Assembly (NCBI GenBank): GCA_018894105.1
Contig: CM032123.1
Location: forward strand, 8,247,001-8,311,000
Source: Jacaranda mimosifolia
Lineage: Eukaryota; Streptophyta; Magnoliopsida; Lamiales; Bignoniaceae
Direction of reading: 5' to 3'
DNA length: 64,000 nucleotides
The position numbers and the translations under genes were made by a program. Below the pieces are notes generated by a model. It was not told where the DNA came from, searched no databases, and worked only from the letters and a program-made list of their open reading frames with translations. Below, piece by piece: positions 37,836 through 50,254 of this stretch (within the stretch, counting starts at the first letter, position 1; every line of letters starts with the position of its first letter).

Positions 37836-38995
37836 TGTAGACATAGATTATAAACAACAGTTTATAAAGAATTTATAATATAGTTTATAATCACAGGGCA
37901 GTGTTTGTAAAACAAATATTATGAATATTTTCAGAAAATAGCATTCAACAGTACATGTATTCCAATTATGCAATTGCAGTCTCGTTTAAAATAGTATAAA
38001 CCAACAGCAACAACCAGTTTATAATATCAACAAAAATACAGTGATCAGTATTTAAAAACGTGAACTTATCTCAAAGTTCTGTACAGTAATATAACTTAAA
38101 CTGAATCATCATAATATGATTTGTCTTGAAGAAATTATTACTCCTACCAGTGCAAAGAGTTCAACGAAATTTCCTCCAGGATAATATAGTCTTAGAAGCC
38201 TTTTGGTGCACCCTAGAAAGCTTTACCTCGAACACCACTCAGTTGCCAGAAAAGAGACAAGCAACAATATGTGAGAAACATAGATATTAGAGGGAGATAA
38301 TAGATTTTTCTTAATTGTGTCTTATTCTGCCTGTAGCAGCAACTATATATAGACGATAGGGAGAAGCCAGAAGGATGTCCAGTTTTATTCTGGTCCAAAT
38401 TCATTCTAGAACAGCTGTAAAGGGCATGTCCAGATTCATCTGGACTAGATACAACGAACTAGTAACTCCAAAAATGTTTCTGGCAGTTTCTGTAACGGCC
38501 TTTTGACTTTTCTATTAAAATTCAAATTTTAAACAAAATTCCAGACAAAATTGAAATTTTTAGTAAAAAGATTAACTCGAGACCCGAGACAAATGCCTAT
38601 CGCCCATGCCAACGCCGGAGCCAAGCCAAGTCGGGATGGGCGCAGGGGGCGGCTTGCGTGTGGGCACATCCTCATGAGTCTCTTAATTGATACTTTACCA
38701 AGCATCAATACTTTATATATAAGGTGTATTCCCATTGGGTAAACTTTCAATGTGGGATAAGTGATCTTGTATCAGACAAAGAGCCTTTTATATTCTCACT
38801 TATTCCCCCATACTTTGTCTCACAAGCAATGTGGGATTTCCCCCACATACATAATCTTTTGTCTTTTTGTCTCTCCCTTCATATTTATATAACACTTATA
38901 GATTCCAACCAAATTGGCATTCATCCATAAGTTTAATCACTTCTTAAACATGTAATCAAACACAAATCCCAATAGATTTGATGTCAATTACAACA
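37836..38995 (-). repeat. Copia LTR (3' LTR, left copy)
   Basis: A 1160-bp LTR colinear with the split right copy. It carries the plant LTR block CAATGTGGGATAAGTGATCT and a repeat of CAATGTGGGATTTCCCCCAC. The right copy has an extra segment near 53573-53605 that is absent here. Confidence 0.85.
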
Positions 38996-39010
38996 ATCCC
39001 CCACAAATCC
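38996..39010 (-). other. Polypurine tract of the copia element
   Basis: On the minus strand GGATTTGTGGGGGAT ends exactly where the 3' LTR begins (TGTTGTAATTG). This confirms the minus orientation and the LTR boundary. Confidence 0.6.
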
Positions 39011-39542
39011 ATATTGTTGGATTATCAGAATTATCGTAACTTGCTTTCAGTAATGGTACCTTCCGGTTTGAACCACCACCTAAATTATCCAACTTATGCC
39101 ACCATAGGGACAAATGGATCAAAGCCTTGAATTTAGCCCTTGAATGTGCGGCGTCCGTTGGTAACAACAAGCAACATGGCTATGTAGTGATCTTTAGGTT
39201 TAACATGTTACGGCCATGTGTTCCGATCCTATATCATGAATATTATTGAGGAATAACCCTTTTCCTCTAGTTATGGCCAAACGACTTCATTCACTTAGTT
39301 GGGCATCTCCAAGGATGCATTGCTTGCATCTCGTCAATATGACTTAACCCTATTTAGAGTTAGAACTCTTACTTTACTAGCAGTTAACAGCACCTTCCAG
39401 GTATGCCAGGGAACAGACTCAGATACTAAAGTATCAATCAAGTTTTAGGTGCACTCTGACACACTCAACAACTTATTTATACCATATTGAACCTTCTTTG
39501 TGGGATCTCCACTTGGTAGGTTGGGTTGCCATTGTAGTTGCA

Positions 39543-40262
39543 TTACTGATGGGTTTTCAATCCCATCCCCAGCCTGGATTTTTGGACTAAGGACAACTCA
39601 AGTTCTTTGGTCAAATGATCAGCCATGTTATCTTTGGATCTAACAAAATCAATGGCCACAACCCTATCAGACATGAGCTCCTTTATAGACTTTAGTCTAA
39701 CTTGAATTTGTCTCTTGGTCTTCTGATTATACTTTGAACTTTCGATCTTTGCAATTGTGGTTTGACTATCGCAATGCACAACGATTGCAGAAAGAGCCTT
39801 ACAAACCATGGGTAACTAGACCATCAACCCATGTAGCCACTCAACTTTCGTTCGAGTTGTGTCCAAAGCACATAACTCTACCTCAAATGTAGACCGAGTT
39901 ACCAAAGTCTATTTAGTATACTTCTAGGAGACAATGCCTCGACCTAAGGTAAATACATACCCTGCACACCCATTACTACCAGAGTTTTTGGCTATCCAGC
40001 TAGCATCACTACATCCCTCAAGTATTGCAGGGAATCTACTATAATGTGAAGCAAGTGACGTCGTGCCCTTAAGATACTGAAGTACCCTATCCAAAACTTC
40101 CCAATAGGTTTTATTGGGACAACTTGTACACCTCGCTAGCTTTGAGATTGTGAATGAGATATATGGTCTCGAGCTATTTGCAAGATATTGCAAGCTCCCA
40201 ATAATTTGAGAATACCTCAATTGAGACATATAAATACTACCTTCATTCTTGAAAAGAGCCAT
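39543..40262 (-). pseudogene. Copia polymerase C-terminus and RNase H
   Basis: Frame 39924-40262 carries YSQIIGSLQYLANSSRPYIS, LQYLKGTTSL and the RNase H start (CSDASWIAKNSGSNGCAGYV). Frame 39543-39809 carries the end (IVVHCDSQTTIAKIE, FVRSKDNMADHLTKEL). A stop or shift between 39809 and 39924 breaks the domain. Confidence 0.75.
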
Positions 40263-40351
40263 AGAAGGATCATATGGTGTCTTAGCGATTCTACAATCCT
40301 TATAGCCAAATTTCTCAATAATCTTCTCAACATAGTGAGATTGAGAAATGG

Positions 40352-41507
40352 CTATGCCTTTAGTTGACCGAATTTAAGTCCAAGAATCACATTAGCTTCA
40401 CCCATATCCTTTATTTCAAACTTACTTTTCAAGTATGATTTTGTCTCATTGATAATCTTAATGGTAGAACCAATCAATAAAATGTCATCCACATATAAGC
40501 ATAGTATAATAAAATCATCAACTTTAACCTTACAGTAAATGCACTTATCATTATTATTTATGCTGAAACCAAATGATAAAATAGTTTTATCAAATTTTTC
40601 ATGCCACTGCTTGGGTGCTTGTTTCAATCCATAGAGGGATTTAACAAGCTTACAGACCTTTTGCTCATTACTAGGAGCTACAAATCCCTCAAGCCGATCT
40701 ATATAAATCTGTTCCTTGAGATTACTATACAAAAATGCAGTTTTCACATCCATCTGGTGAATCGAGAAGCCATATACGGAAGCCAATGCTATAAGCACCC
40801 GGATTGTAGTCAACCGAGCAACCGGGGAATAGGTATCAAATAAGTCTATTCCCTCTTTTTGTCTAAAGCCTTTGGCAACTAATTTGGCCTTAAACTTATC
40901 AATGGTTCCTTCTGATTTAAGTTTTTTTAAAGATCCATTTGCATCCAATCGTAGTACACCCTAGAGGCAATTCGACTAATTCCCATGTCCCATTAGAGAT
41001 AATAGTATCCATCTCACTTTTGATAGCTACCTTCCAATGCTTAGCTTCAGATGAGGCCATAGCATCCTTAAAGGTCACAAGATTATCATCGATATTGTAA
41101 GTGATGAAATCACTTCCAAAATCCTTTACAATCCTAGCTCTCTTACTTCGTCTAAGTCCATCTGGTTCTTCAGCTCCAATGGATGCTGAACTAGAACTAC
41201 TTGGATTAATCCCTACATTTGACATCTTTTCCATATGTTCAAGAATAGAAGTCGATGTAAGAGCTGAATTTAAAGAAACATCCTGAGTTATTCTAGTTTT
41301 CATTGGAAATACATCCTCAAAGAATGTGGCATCACAAAATTCCACTATTGCGTTAACCTCTATGCCTGGGATTTCAGACTTAGTTACCAAAAATCTCAAT
41401 GCACAACTTGTTTCCACATAGCCCAAGAAGACCGCATCAACAGTTTTAGGACCAAGCTTTTTCCTCTTGTGTTCTAGGACTAGAACTTTTGAAAGACAAC
41501 CCCACAC
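40352..41507 (-). pseudogene. Copia reverse transcriptase (two overlapping frames)
   Basis: The first frame (40917-41507) holds the post-integrase linker and the start of the polymerase (GCKWIFKK). After a frameshift near 40930 the second frame (40352-40948) continues with LVAKGFRQKEGIDLFDTYSP, MDVKTAFLYSNLKEQIY, KSLYGLKQAPKQW and the active-site motif YVDDILLIG. The catalytic Asp pair is preserved, but the frame break prevents a complete product. Confidence 0.8.
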
Positions 41508-42002
41508 TCAGAAGTACTTTAAGCTAGGTTTTCTACCTTGCCAGAATTCAAATGGAGTGCTCTCTTTATGTTTGAGAGGGACTCTATTCAGAATATGGCA
41601 AGACGTGTTCAAAGCCTCTCCCCACATATATTTAGGCAGTCCATAATTCAAAAGTAGACTTTTGATCGTGTCTTTAAAGGTTCTATTCTTTCGTCCTGCT
41701 ACCCCATTAGACGAGGGAGAGTAAGGAGGTATCTCTTCGTGACTAATACCAAAGTTTCGAAAATATTCATTGAAATGATTCGACTCATACTCTCCACCTC
41801 TATCTGATCTTAACCGCTTAAGTTTCTCACTAGTTTGATTTTCAGCTTCATTTTTTAAAATGATAAACTTTTTAAGCGCTTTATCTTTATGTTTTAACAG
41901 ATAAACATAACAGTATCTACTACAATCATCTATAAAGGAAATGAAGTATCTTTTTTGATCTTTTGTTAAGATCCCATTGAACTCACAAATATCTATGTGC
42001 AC
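41508..42002 (-). pseudogene. Copia integrase catalytic core
   Basis: A 164-codon frame with FISFIDDCSRYCYVYLLKHK (first acidic position), LRSDRGGEY (second) and PYSPSSNGVAGRKNRTF. In the family the last motif reads NGVAERKNR and carries the catalytic glutamate; here it is glycine. The frame ends at KPSLKYF and the next block continues in another frame. Confidence 0.8.
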
Positions 42003-42035
42003 AAGCTCAAGTATTTCAAAACTCCTTTCAACCGA

Positions 42036-42305
42036 TTAGTAAGGTTTTCTTGCTTGTTTAGCCTTAGCACATGCTTGACATTTGTGACTACGTTCAATAT
42101 CATGTTTAGGTATCAAATTTAAGTTCATAATGCGTTTAACAGAACCAAAATTCAAATGTCCTAAATGACTGTGCCATACATCATAACTTTCAATACTATT
42201 CACTAAAGATTCAGAATACGAAATTTTATTAATTGAATCAGAATTTACATACTCGACTCTTAATTTAAATAAACCATCAGACAAATAGCCTTCACCAATA
42301 AACAA
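42036..42305 (-). pseudogene. Copia integrase N-terminal zinc-binding segment
   Basis: An 89-codon frame with the GAG-pre-integrase HHCC arrangement: WHSHLGHLNFGSVKRIM supplies the histidines and CQACAKAKQ the cysteines. It is separated from the integrase core by a stop near 42030. Confidence 0.75.
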
Positions 42306-42575
42306 ACCAAAATGTTGAATTACAACTTTATTAAACTTAAAAGTAAGCTAATAGCCTTCCTTAACTATTACAGAACCACTGATAATGTTTCTCTGTATAG
42401 TTGGGACGTGATGCACTCTTAGTAGAGACAGTATGCACCCAGAAGGAAACTTCAGGTCCACGCGTCATATCCTAAGCACCTTGGCAGCACTGGAGTTCCC
42501 TATTGTTATGGATTTTCCATTAGTTGACTGATAAAACATAAATAGCAATTTATCAGCACAAATGAGCACATTTGC

Positions 42576-43001
42576 CTAATGGCCTACCTGCCCACAATTC
42601 CAGCATGGTTTGTTTGCTTTTGGTTTCATAGCTTTAGGTTTGCCTTTACTTATGGTCTTAGAGTTTGAGTTTATTTGGTTCATTTTATTGAACCTTTTCT
42701 TGCCTTCAAAAACCGCATTTACCTTAGGTTGGTGCTCAACCGAAGCTCCATGAGTTTGATTCTGGTGTTCTTCCTTAATACTAATCACAATAATGAGATC
42801 ATCCAAAGACAGCTTTTTTTTTTTTTTATGCTTGAGTGTCATTCCAAAATTCTCCCAAGACTTGAGAAATTTATCCACTATGGACATAACTAGAGACTTC
42901 TCAGGAAGTTTCATCTTAGCATCAGCAATAGCATGCTCAAGGTTGATCAATTCATGCATCTGTTCAGTTACAAACTTTCCCTCAACCATCTGATACTTCA
43001 T
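42576..43001 (-). pseudogene. Copia gag C-terminal half with zinc knuckle
   Basis: A 141-codon frame of the gag block: a gag helical core (MHELINLEHAIADAKMKLP, VDKFLKSWENFGMTLKHK), a basic linker, and CWNCGQVGH at the end, the start of a CX2CX4H knuckle interrupted by a stop. A T-run at 42815-42826 encodes the poly-Lys segment and is a likely slippage site. Confidence 0.7.
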
Positions 43002-44301
43002 GAACTTAGAAATAGAATACCTATCGAGCCCTTGCTCTTTAGTATTATATTTTCAATCCAAATCATCCCATAGCGCCGGTGTACAAGTTCGAGTATTAAA
43101 CATCGAAGAGAACATTTGATAGTGACGACAAAATGATCCAGACCTAACTGATCTTTCTCAGTCCACTCAGCTATTTCAACTATTTTGGGGTTAGTATCAG
43201 TTGGCTCAGGTCTAGTAACTGAAATCATTAAAAGAAGACCTTTTAGTTGGCTCAGGTTTAGTACCTGAAATCACTGAAAGAAAACCTTTCATTGTGAACC
43301 AGATTTTCATTTGTTGTTGCCAACGTTTGAAAAATTGGCCCCCAAACTTTTCTGGCAAGCTAGAAAAGTCAACTTTAGGGACAACAATGAACCGGCACCA
43401 AAACCACTTATAGATGAAGAAGCCATTTTCACAATTTAACAAACACTTAAACAGATAATTTCTTCAAGATTGTTGTAGACAAGGATTATAAACAACAATT
43501 TATAAAGAATTTATAAAACAGTTTATAATCACATGACAGTGTTTGTAAAACAAATATTATGAATATTTTTAGAAAACAGCAATCAACAATACATGTATTC
43601 TAATTATGCAATTGCAGTGCAGTTTAAAATAGCATAAACCAATAGCAAACAACCAGTTTAGAATATCAACAAAAATACAAAGATCAGTATTTAAAAACAT
43701 GAACTTATCTCAAAGTTCTGTATAGTAACATAACTTAGACTGAAACATCAAAATATGGTTTGCCTTGAAGAAATTATCGCCCCTACCAATGCGAAGAGTT
43801 CAACAAAACTTCTTCCAGGATAAGACAGTCTCAGAAGCCTTTTGGTGCACTCCAGAAAGCTTCACCTCGAACACCACTTAGTTGGCAGAAAGAGACTGTT
43901 AATTTGCATTTTTGTCTTTTTATTCGTATAATTTTCCATTGTGATTAATAGTAAAAATGTTTAATTGTTGGGTCTTCACTTTCTTTTTATGTTTTGTGAA
44001 GCAAGTTGAAGATTCAAACTAAATGCAGTTGGAAATCGATTTTTTGACGTGCTTGGAGCGAAGATCGCATTCTCGAGGAGGCGGGAAATGGAGGAAGGAA
44101 ATAATTCGAGTGCGGACATGTTTTGGTAGTTGTATATTCCTGGAATATTTTAATTTTTATTTCTTTAATTATGATAATTTTGGTTTTCCTATTCTGGTAG
44201 GACTCTTATTAGTTTTCCAATTGCATTAGGAGTAGTAGGTTATTTATAGGAAACTAGATTTCTTTCATAGGATGTTGTTTTTCATTCTTTTGTTTAACAT
44301 A

Positions 44302-44610
44302 CACTACTAAAAAATACTATTTTGCGATAGAACAAATCCATCACAAAATACTCCATTGCAGTAATTTGCAACAGAAATTTTCATCACAAATCTATGATGA
44401 AAATTTCCGTCTAACTTTTGCGACGAAAAAATCCGTCGCAAATTGGGCATTTTTTCAGCAAAAAATTATGTTGCAAATTGGTAATTTTGCGATGGATTTT
44501 TGTCGACCGCAAGTGTTCAGTTTTTTGGTGATTTTTTGCAATGAACTTTTCCGTCGCAAAACGCAGTTTTTGAAGAATTTTCCGTCGCAAAATATTTTTA
44601 ATTTTTTTTT
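44302..44610. repeat. Left subterminal repeat array of the CACTA element
   Basis: Multiple inverted and direct copies of TTTGCGA(T/C)GGA, TCCGTCGCAAA and degenerate forms. In characterised En/Spm elements, arrays of short subterminal motifs bind the TNPA-type protein; that role is inferred here. Confidence 0.65.
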
Positions 44611-45066
44611 GAAGTATTTTTTCAATATTAAAAACCTGTAATCAATAATAGTATATTCATAAATCCAACACCACCATACTTAACGATATTTATGACCAAC
44701 AAATGATAAAACAATAAATCTTTCATAAAATCCAAATATAACATTAAAGAAACAAAATATTTATAAATTCAACAATATAAAAATATTAAATGTAATTATC
44801 AAAGTATAATCAACTTAATACAGTATATGCCTAAATATTCATACATAAGTCAATCAATTATCATCCTCATCATCTATGTTTCTTCGTGGCTATTCATTAA
44901 GAGATCTAGATAAGGATGGTGCATGAGATACCTCTGGCCGAGGTATATGTGAGCTCGGTGCCATGAAGGACAAATTTGTAGGCGGACAAAACGGTGATGT
45001 ATGAGGATGAACGGATGGTGATGGGATATGAATATTTTGTTGTTGTTGCGGCTGCTGTATGAACAT

Positions 45067-46500
45067 CTATCGTATTATCACCTCCATATCCGTGAATTTT
45101 TGTCTAAACATCATATTTTTGTCTCTATACATTGTTAATTGTTCTTTCACCACCATTATTTCTTCTTTTAATCTCTTCACTTCTTCACTTTCATAGGGCG
45201 AATTATTTGGAAGTTTTCTAGATGAGTGACCCGAGACAAAGGAAGCCTTACGTCCAAGTCCATAAATCTGCCTCTTCTTCGATCCACCTACTGTATCTTT
45301 CCACACCTGTATAAATAATGTTACCATAAATTAATAAAAGTAAAATAATTCAATTTGAAAATAAGATCAAATATAAATTAATAACTTAAAACTTTCACCT
45401 GAAGTTGAGATGACATGGGCACTGAAGAACTGTTAACACCATAACTTAAACTTTGACTAGAGAACTCTTCGAGTCGATTGTTGAACGTATTCTATACATA
45501 AAGTACATAGAATGATCAATATATATATAAATTTAAACTTTCTACATTAAAAATTAACATATATATAACATTTAAACTTTCTAACATAAAATTTATAACA
45601 TTTAAACTTTCTTTGTAAAAAATATAACATACTACTTACATAAGTATTCTATGCACGTTCATTGACCCATATGCGTTCACCTTTATCTTTTAATGTAGAA
45701 AGTGTATGCATAAACCATTCTGCAAGTCTAGGTGGGTGTCCAAGTTCTTTTTCCTACATCCAAACACATTTATTAGAAATCAATTATAATTAAAATTAAA
45801 TATTGATACTTCTATAAAAATTACCAATTTATCTTTGTGTGATAGGTGTGAGATACAACCACCTTGATCAAGTGGAAATCCAACACCACCTCAGTTTGTT
45901 GCCTGATTCGCTTTATTTTGAGCACTTATTTTTTGGAATCCATCATTGCCCCATTCTTGAAGCAATCCATCCCAAACTTTATCTCCTATCTAAATAGGTT
46001 TTTTGTTGGATTGACGTGCTTGGTGTAACTTATTTTTCAATATCTTCGAGCCACGATGCTCAAATATTTTGTGGATCAATATACTCTCATGTTCATACCA
46101 AGTAAATTTTTTCTAAGGCACATAAAAGAATTTAAAACATTTAGAGAACTCTTTCCATTTTGAAATCTAATTAAGAAAAAAATATATGATATTTAAAATC
46201 ATTCTTACCTCAAACTCCCCAAACCACATCGTTCTAACTCCATCTGGAATTTTTTTTCATGATCTCCAAGCTTGTCGTGAGTGCCTTTTAATAATAGTAC
46301 TTATCTCTTAGGCACATAACAACTCCTTGGAAAACCTATTTCACAAAGATATTTTTACAACATATATTATAAAGATAAAATATAATTTAGTAGTACACAT
46401 AACATTATAAATTACTATAATTAAAAAGACTAAAAAGTATTACTCTCTCCCTCGAGGCCGAATAAATGTCCTCTAAGTAACATATGTACTCCCAATATCT
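45067..46500 (-). pseudogene. Second En/Spm gene (Ptta/TNPA-like) remnant
   Basis: The minus-strand frame 45067-45327 contains VWKDTVGGSKKRQIYGLGRK and a coiled-coil ending (EEVKRLKEEIMVVKEQL), typical of the C-terminal half of plant transposase Ptta/En/Spm proteins. Upstream blocks between 45640 and 46500 look like earlier exons, but stops prevent a continuous model. An Asp/Glu-rich remnant lies near 46820-46890 (repeated ATC/GTC triplets on the plus strand). Confidence 0.55.
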
Positions 46501-47020
46501 GTAGATGCTGGTGTAGATGGGGTAGATGAGAAAATAGGTGATGCATCTAGTGGAGAGCTATTCGGCACAACATCTGGATAAGTGTATGAAGGGATATATA
46601 GCTCCGATCCAGTGTTAGATGGAACAACCTTATTTTTTTTCCCTTTCTATTGCTTGACATCTATAACAAATACTAATTATGTAAATTATAATAGATAAAT
46701 GATATTAAATAAATCACCATCATAAATGTAGAAATAATCATAAAGATTGCAATCAATAAAGTACATCAACAATGAGTTTTTACATAAATTCACATTACAT
46801 AACAATAAATTAAAATAACTAATCATCATCATCATCATATGCACTATCGTCGTCATCCTCATCCTCTAACTCTTCGTCATCACCTATCACTTGATTGTTT
46901 TTTAGATTTATTTCTTCACAAGGTCCCTCAATATCAAGTAAGTCACCAATTGGATTGGTATCAACAACTGCATTGACTGTGGTAGGTGGTTCTTATAAAG
47001 CTACCTCCATAGTATGACGT

Positions 47021-47374
47021 TTATTCCCTACTTCTTGGTCTTATTTTGATCACAAACCGCCAATGGACTTTATCTCTTTGAGCACCATGATAAGAAATAT
47101 AATACACTTGAGATGCATGTTGAGCAATGATAAACAGATCAAACTTTCCATATTTTTCATTTTCTTTGATTTCAATGATATCATACTCTTTGTTTATCTT
47201 GATTCCACGGTTAGACAGTGAATCAAACCAATGACGGTTAAAGAGGAAAACTTTCTTTTTAGGTACACTTGGATACTCTAGTAGGATTATTTCTTTCAGT
47301 TTTTCATAAAGTTCTAATGATCCTTCACCTTTGAGACACACTCTAAAATTGCACGTCTTTTTATACTTTGCCAA
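47021..47374 (-). pseudogene. DUF4216-like C-terminal part of the CACTA transposase
   Basis: A 117-codon frame with VFLFNRHWFDSLSNRGIKIN, FIIAQHASQVYYISYHG and KVHWRFVIKIRPR. This is the pattern of the DUF4216 domain found downstream of TNP2 transposases (there usually '...F.LA.QA.QVYY...W.VV.K..PR'). It is separated from the DUF4218-type block by stops. Confidence 0.65.
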
Positions 47375-47772
47375 CGAATCTGTATGAAATACCTATCCGT
47401 TAAAAAAAAATGACGACATGTCTTGACTTGTCTCATAGGACCCCATGCTATATCCTTCAAATATTGACTTTGTACCGTATTTTTTGGAGTGTGCACCTAT
47501 AAATAATAATAAGGAATTAAATAATTAATATAGTTTTTATTGGTTAACAAAGAGAATTATTTATTTTAAATTTTTTTATACTTACATATTTTTGGAACCA
47601 TTTTACAAAATGATCCTCAACATATTGCTCCACTTGAAGGTCGCTGAGGAAGGGAAAATGAAGTCGAAGGGCCGCTTTAGACATCCCAAAATATATTGAG
47701 TTTGAACATTAGTTTTCTTCTTTTCAATTGAAACTTATTAATTAAAAATGAATTTATATTGAATTGGAAAGC

Positions 47773-48582
47773 TTACTTGAGAAAAGGCACGACTTCATTA
47801 CAGTTTAAAAGAACTTGCAATGAAGCAGCTTTCAACTCAGCATTATTCAACCATCTAGTAGTACACTTGCCAGCAGTTTGATTAAAAACTGACAGAGTAC
47901 GTGGTTGTTGATTATTATACCCCTCGTTTTCATTTCGTTTACTTCTCATACTCCTTGATTGAATGTGAGACTCGAAGTAATACGATGAAAAATATGTCGA
48001 TTCTTGGGCTAAATATGCCTCATATATAGATCCCCCCAACTCTAGCTCTATTTTTTACCATGCCTTTTAAATCATGTAAGAATCTGAAAAATGAAAACAT
48101 ATATTTATAATTATTTAATATGTATGGAATATTTATCGTATTTACACATTAGATTGATTATTTACCTCTCAAAAGGATACATCCATCTATACTGTGTAGT
48201 CCCACAAACAAGTGCCTCATACAATAGGTGTACCGTCAAGTGCTCCATTGAATAAAAAAATGATGGGAATATGTGTTCCAACTTACAAAAGATAACCGGG
48301 ATGTTTTTTTTCAATTGCAATAACTATCTTCACATAATTCTGTTGCGCACAATTCCCAAAAAATCAGCTTAATTCAGTTAAGGGCCTCCACACATTTTGT
48401 GGTAGCAAACTAAATGCACTTGGTAGCAACCGTTGCATAAACATATGGCAATCATGACTCTTCAACCCATGTAATTTCAATTTTGTTTTATCAACACATC
48501 TTGCCAAATTTGAAGCATACCCATCCGGCATTTTAAGATCCTCTAGCCAATTACACAACTCCCGCCTTTGATCAACAGTCAA
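47773..48582 (-). pseudogene. DUF4218-like part of the CACTA transposase
   Basis: The frame at 48364-48582 has LPSAFSLLPQNVWRPLTELS, preceded by GLKSHDCHMFMQRL, the junction between TNP2 and the DUF4218 domain. Shifted frames at 48160-48300 still spell HIFPPSFF-like and VHLLYEALVCG.TQYRWMYPF segments. The frame at 47773-48039 continues with GGSIYEAYLAQESTYFSSYY and TRWLNNAELKAAS. Several frame breaks separate these pieces. Confidence 0.65.
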
Positions 48583-48600
48583 AGAGAAACAGGCTTTTGG

Positions 48601-50254
48601 TTAGACATATTTCCCATTCGGTAAAACTCTCAAATGTAACCCCGGTCTCCTACAATATTCCTCCAAGTCAAGTCTTGCCTTCTCATTGTCCTTAGTCTTA
48701 CCTTTGACATCCACCAAGGTGTTAAGCACACTTTCAAAGATATTATTCTCGATATGCATAACATCCAAATTATGGAAAACAAAGTTACCTTTCCAATAAG
48801 GCAACTCCCAAAATATACTTTGTTTCGTCCAATTATGTGATACATCATATCTAGGTAATTTACCAGAAGTTACTGACAAGTCAATGATTTTGGGAACATT
48901 ACAAATCCTCTCCCATATTTATTGACCTGTCAATCTAGGAGGTGCCTCCGATTGTTCAATCCTTTCCTTATAAAATACATCTCCATTCCTCCTAAACATA
49001 TGATCTGTAGGCAAAAACTGACAATGACTATCAAACCAAGACACTTTTCCACCATTCTTCAATCTAAATGCCTTAGTTCGCTCCATACAAATTGGACATG
49101 CTAATTTTCTTGCAGTCATCCAACCTGATAGCATTCCATAAGCAGGAAAATCATTAATCGTCCACATGAGAGCTGCTTTCAATTAAGTTTTGTTTTTTAG
49201 AAATGTCATAAGTTTCTACGCCATCTTCCCATAACAACTTCAACTTCTCAGTTAAAGGTTGTAAATAGACATCAATTCTACTCTTAGGATCATGTGGACC
49301 AGGTATTATACAAGTCAAGAATATGTAAGGAGTTGTCATGCACAATTTGGGAGGCAAATTTTATGGAGTTACAATAACCGGCCAACATGAATATGTTGTA
49401 GCAGATTGACTAAAGGGGTTAAATCCATTTGCACACAAAGGAGTCATATGCTTGGCTGATTTCAAAGATGCGTATAATCTTTTGAGCTAAGGAATTAGAG
49501 GTAAGTAATGCATCCTTTTGTAAGGAATTCACTTTCCCGTTTGATGACCTCTTGCAGTTGATTTAAAACGGGGATGATTACAAAACTTACATTCATTCAA
49601 ACTGGCATCAATTATGTAAAACAACATACAACCATTGATACGACAATCAATCTTCATAGAACTTAACCCCAAATTTGAAACCAATTTCTTTGCTTTGTAA
49701 AAGTTATTCGGGACATAGTTTTTTTTGAAGGATTTGAGGATTTAATAAGTTCTAACATTCGATCAAAACATCCTTGAGACATATTGTAGTTAGATTTTAA
49801 GCACATCATTTGTAGAGTCATAGAAACTCATAATGTGTTTCACAACCTGACCACAACGGTCGTTGGGCAACAGTCGACAGTCATAAAAGGCTTGAGCATC
49901 TACGTTTGGGGGTTCCTCTCTGTTCGGATTAATGCCTTCCTCATAATTAATTTCAGTAGAAAAACTAGTTCCCATAGCATCATAAACCATGTTTTCGTAC
50001 CTATTGTTCACGGCATCACCACAAAAATGAGCATTACTAGGAGCTCCTCTATATACATTGAAATCCAGAGGTTCGGTCTCTCCATGTGCAGTCCAATACC
50101 AATAATTAGGCTGAAACCCATATTTTAATAAATGTACATGTGCTTCATCAGGTATCAAAATTTTCAAATTCTTATATTTTGAACAAAGACACCTTATTCC
50201 TCCATCTTTCAAACATTGAGGTTGGACGGATGCATAATCAATAAAAATTTTCAC
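48601..50254 (-). pseudogene. TNP2-type transposase remnant with transposase-associated N-terminal domain
   Basis: From 50254 down to 49790 the frame reads like the transposase-associated domain (SKYKNLKILIPDEAHVHL, GFQPNYWYWTAHGE). The upstream start (WMYNRLLPK near 50310) is out of frame by an indel. 49358-49789 is broken by stops. TNP2 core pieces follow: 49154-49357 (LTCIIPGPHDPKSRIDVYLQ), 48919-49182 (INDFPAYGMLSGWMTARKLA, CPICMERTKAFRL) and 48601-48879 (FHNLDVMHIENNIFESVLNT). The family catalyses cut-and-paste transposition of CACTA elements. At least four breaks mean no active protein. Confidence 0.8.

Larger units (their letters stand above)
39543..43426 (-). pseudogene. Copia gag-pol polyprotein, broken
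   Basis: The reading starts with an ATG at 43426-43424 (MASSSISGFGAGSL), shifts frame, and gives gag (DFSSLPEKFGGQFF, QQQMKIWFTMKG), with a further shift near 43220. Gag continues at 42576-43001 and ends with zinc knuckle CWNCGQVGH followed by a stop. The protease region (42305-42575) lacks a visible D-S/T-G motif. Next come the integrase zinc-binding segment (42036-42305), integrase core (41508-42002), reverse transcriptase (40352-41507, two overlapping frames), its C-terminal part (39924-40262) and RNase H (39543-39809). At least five frame breaks separate these blocks. The domain order is diagnostic of Ty1/copia; the copy is inactive. Confidence 0.85.
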
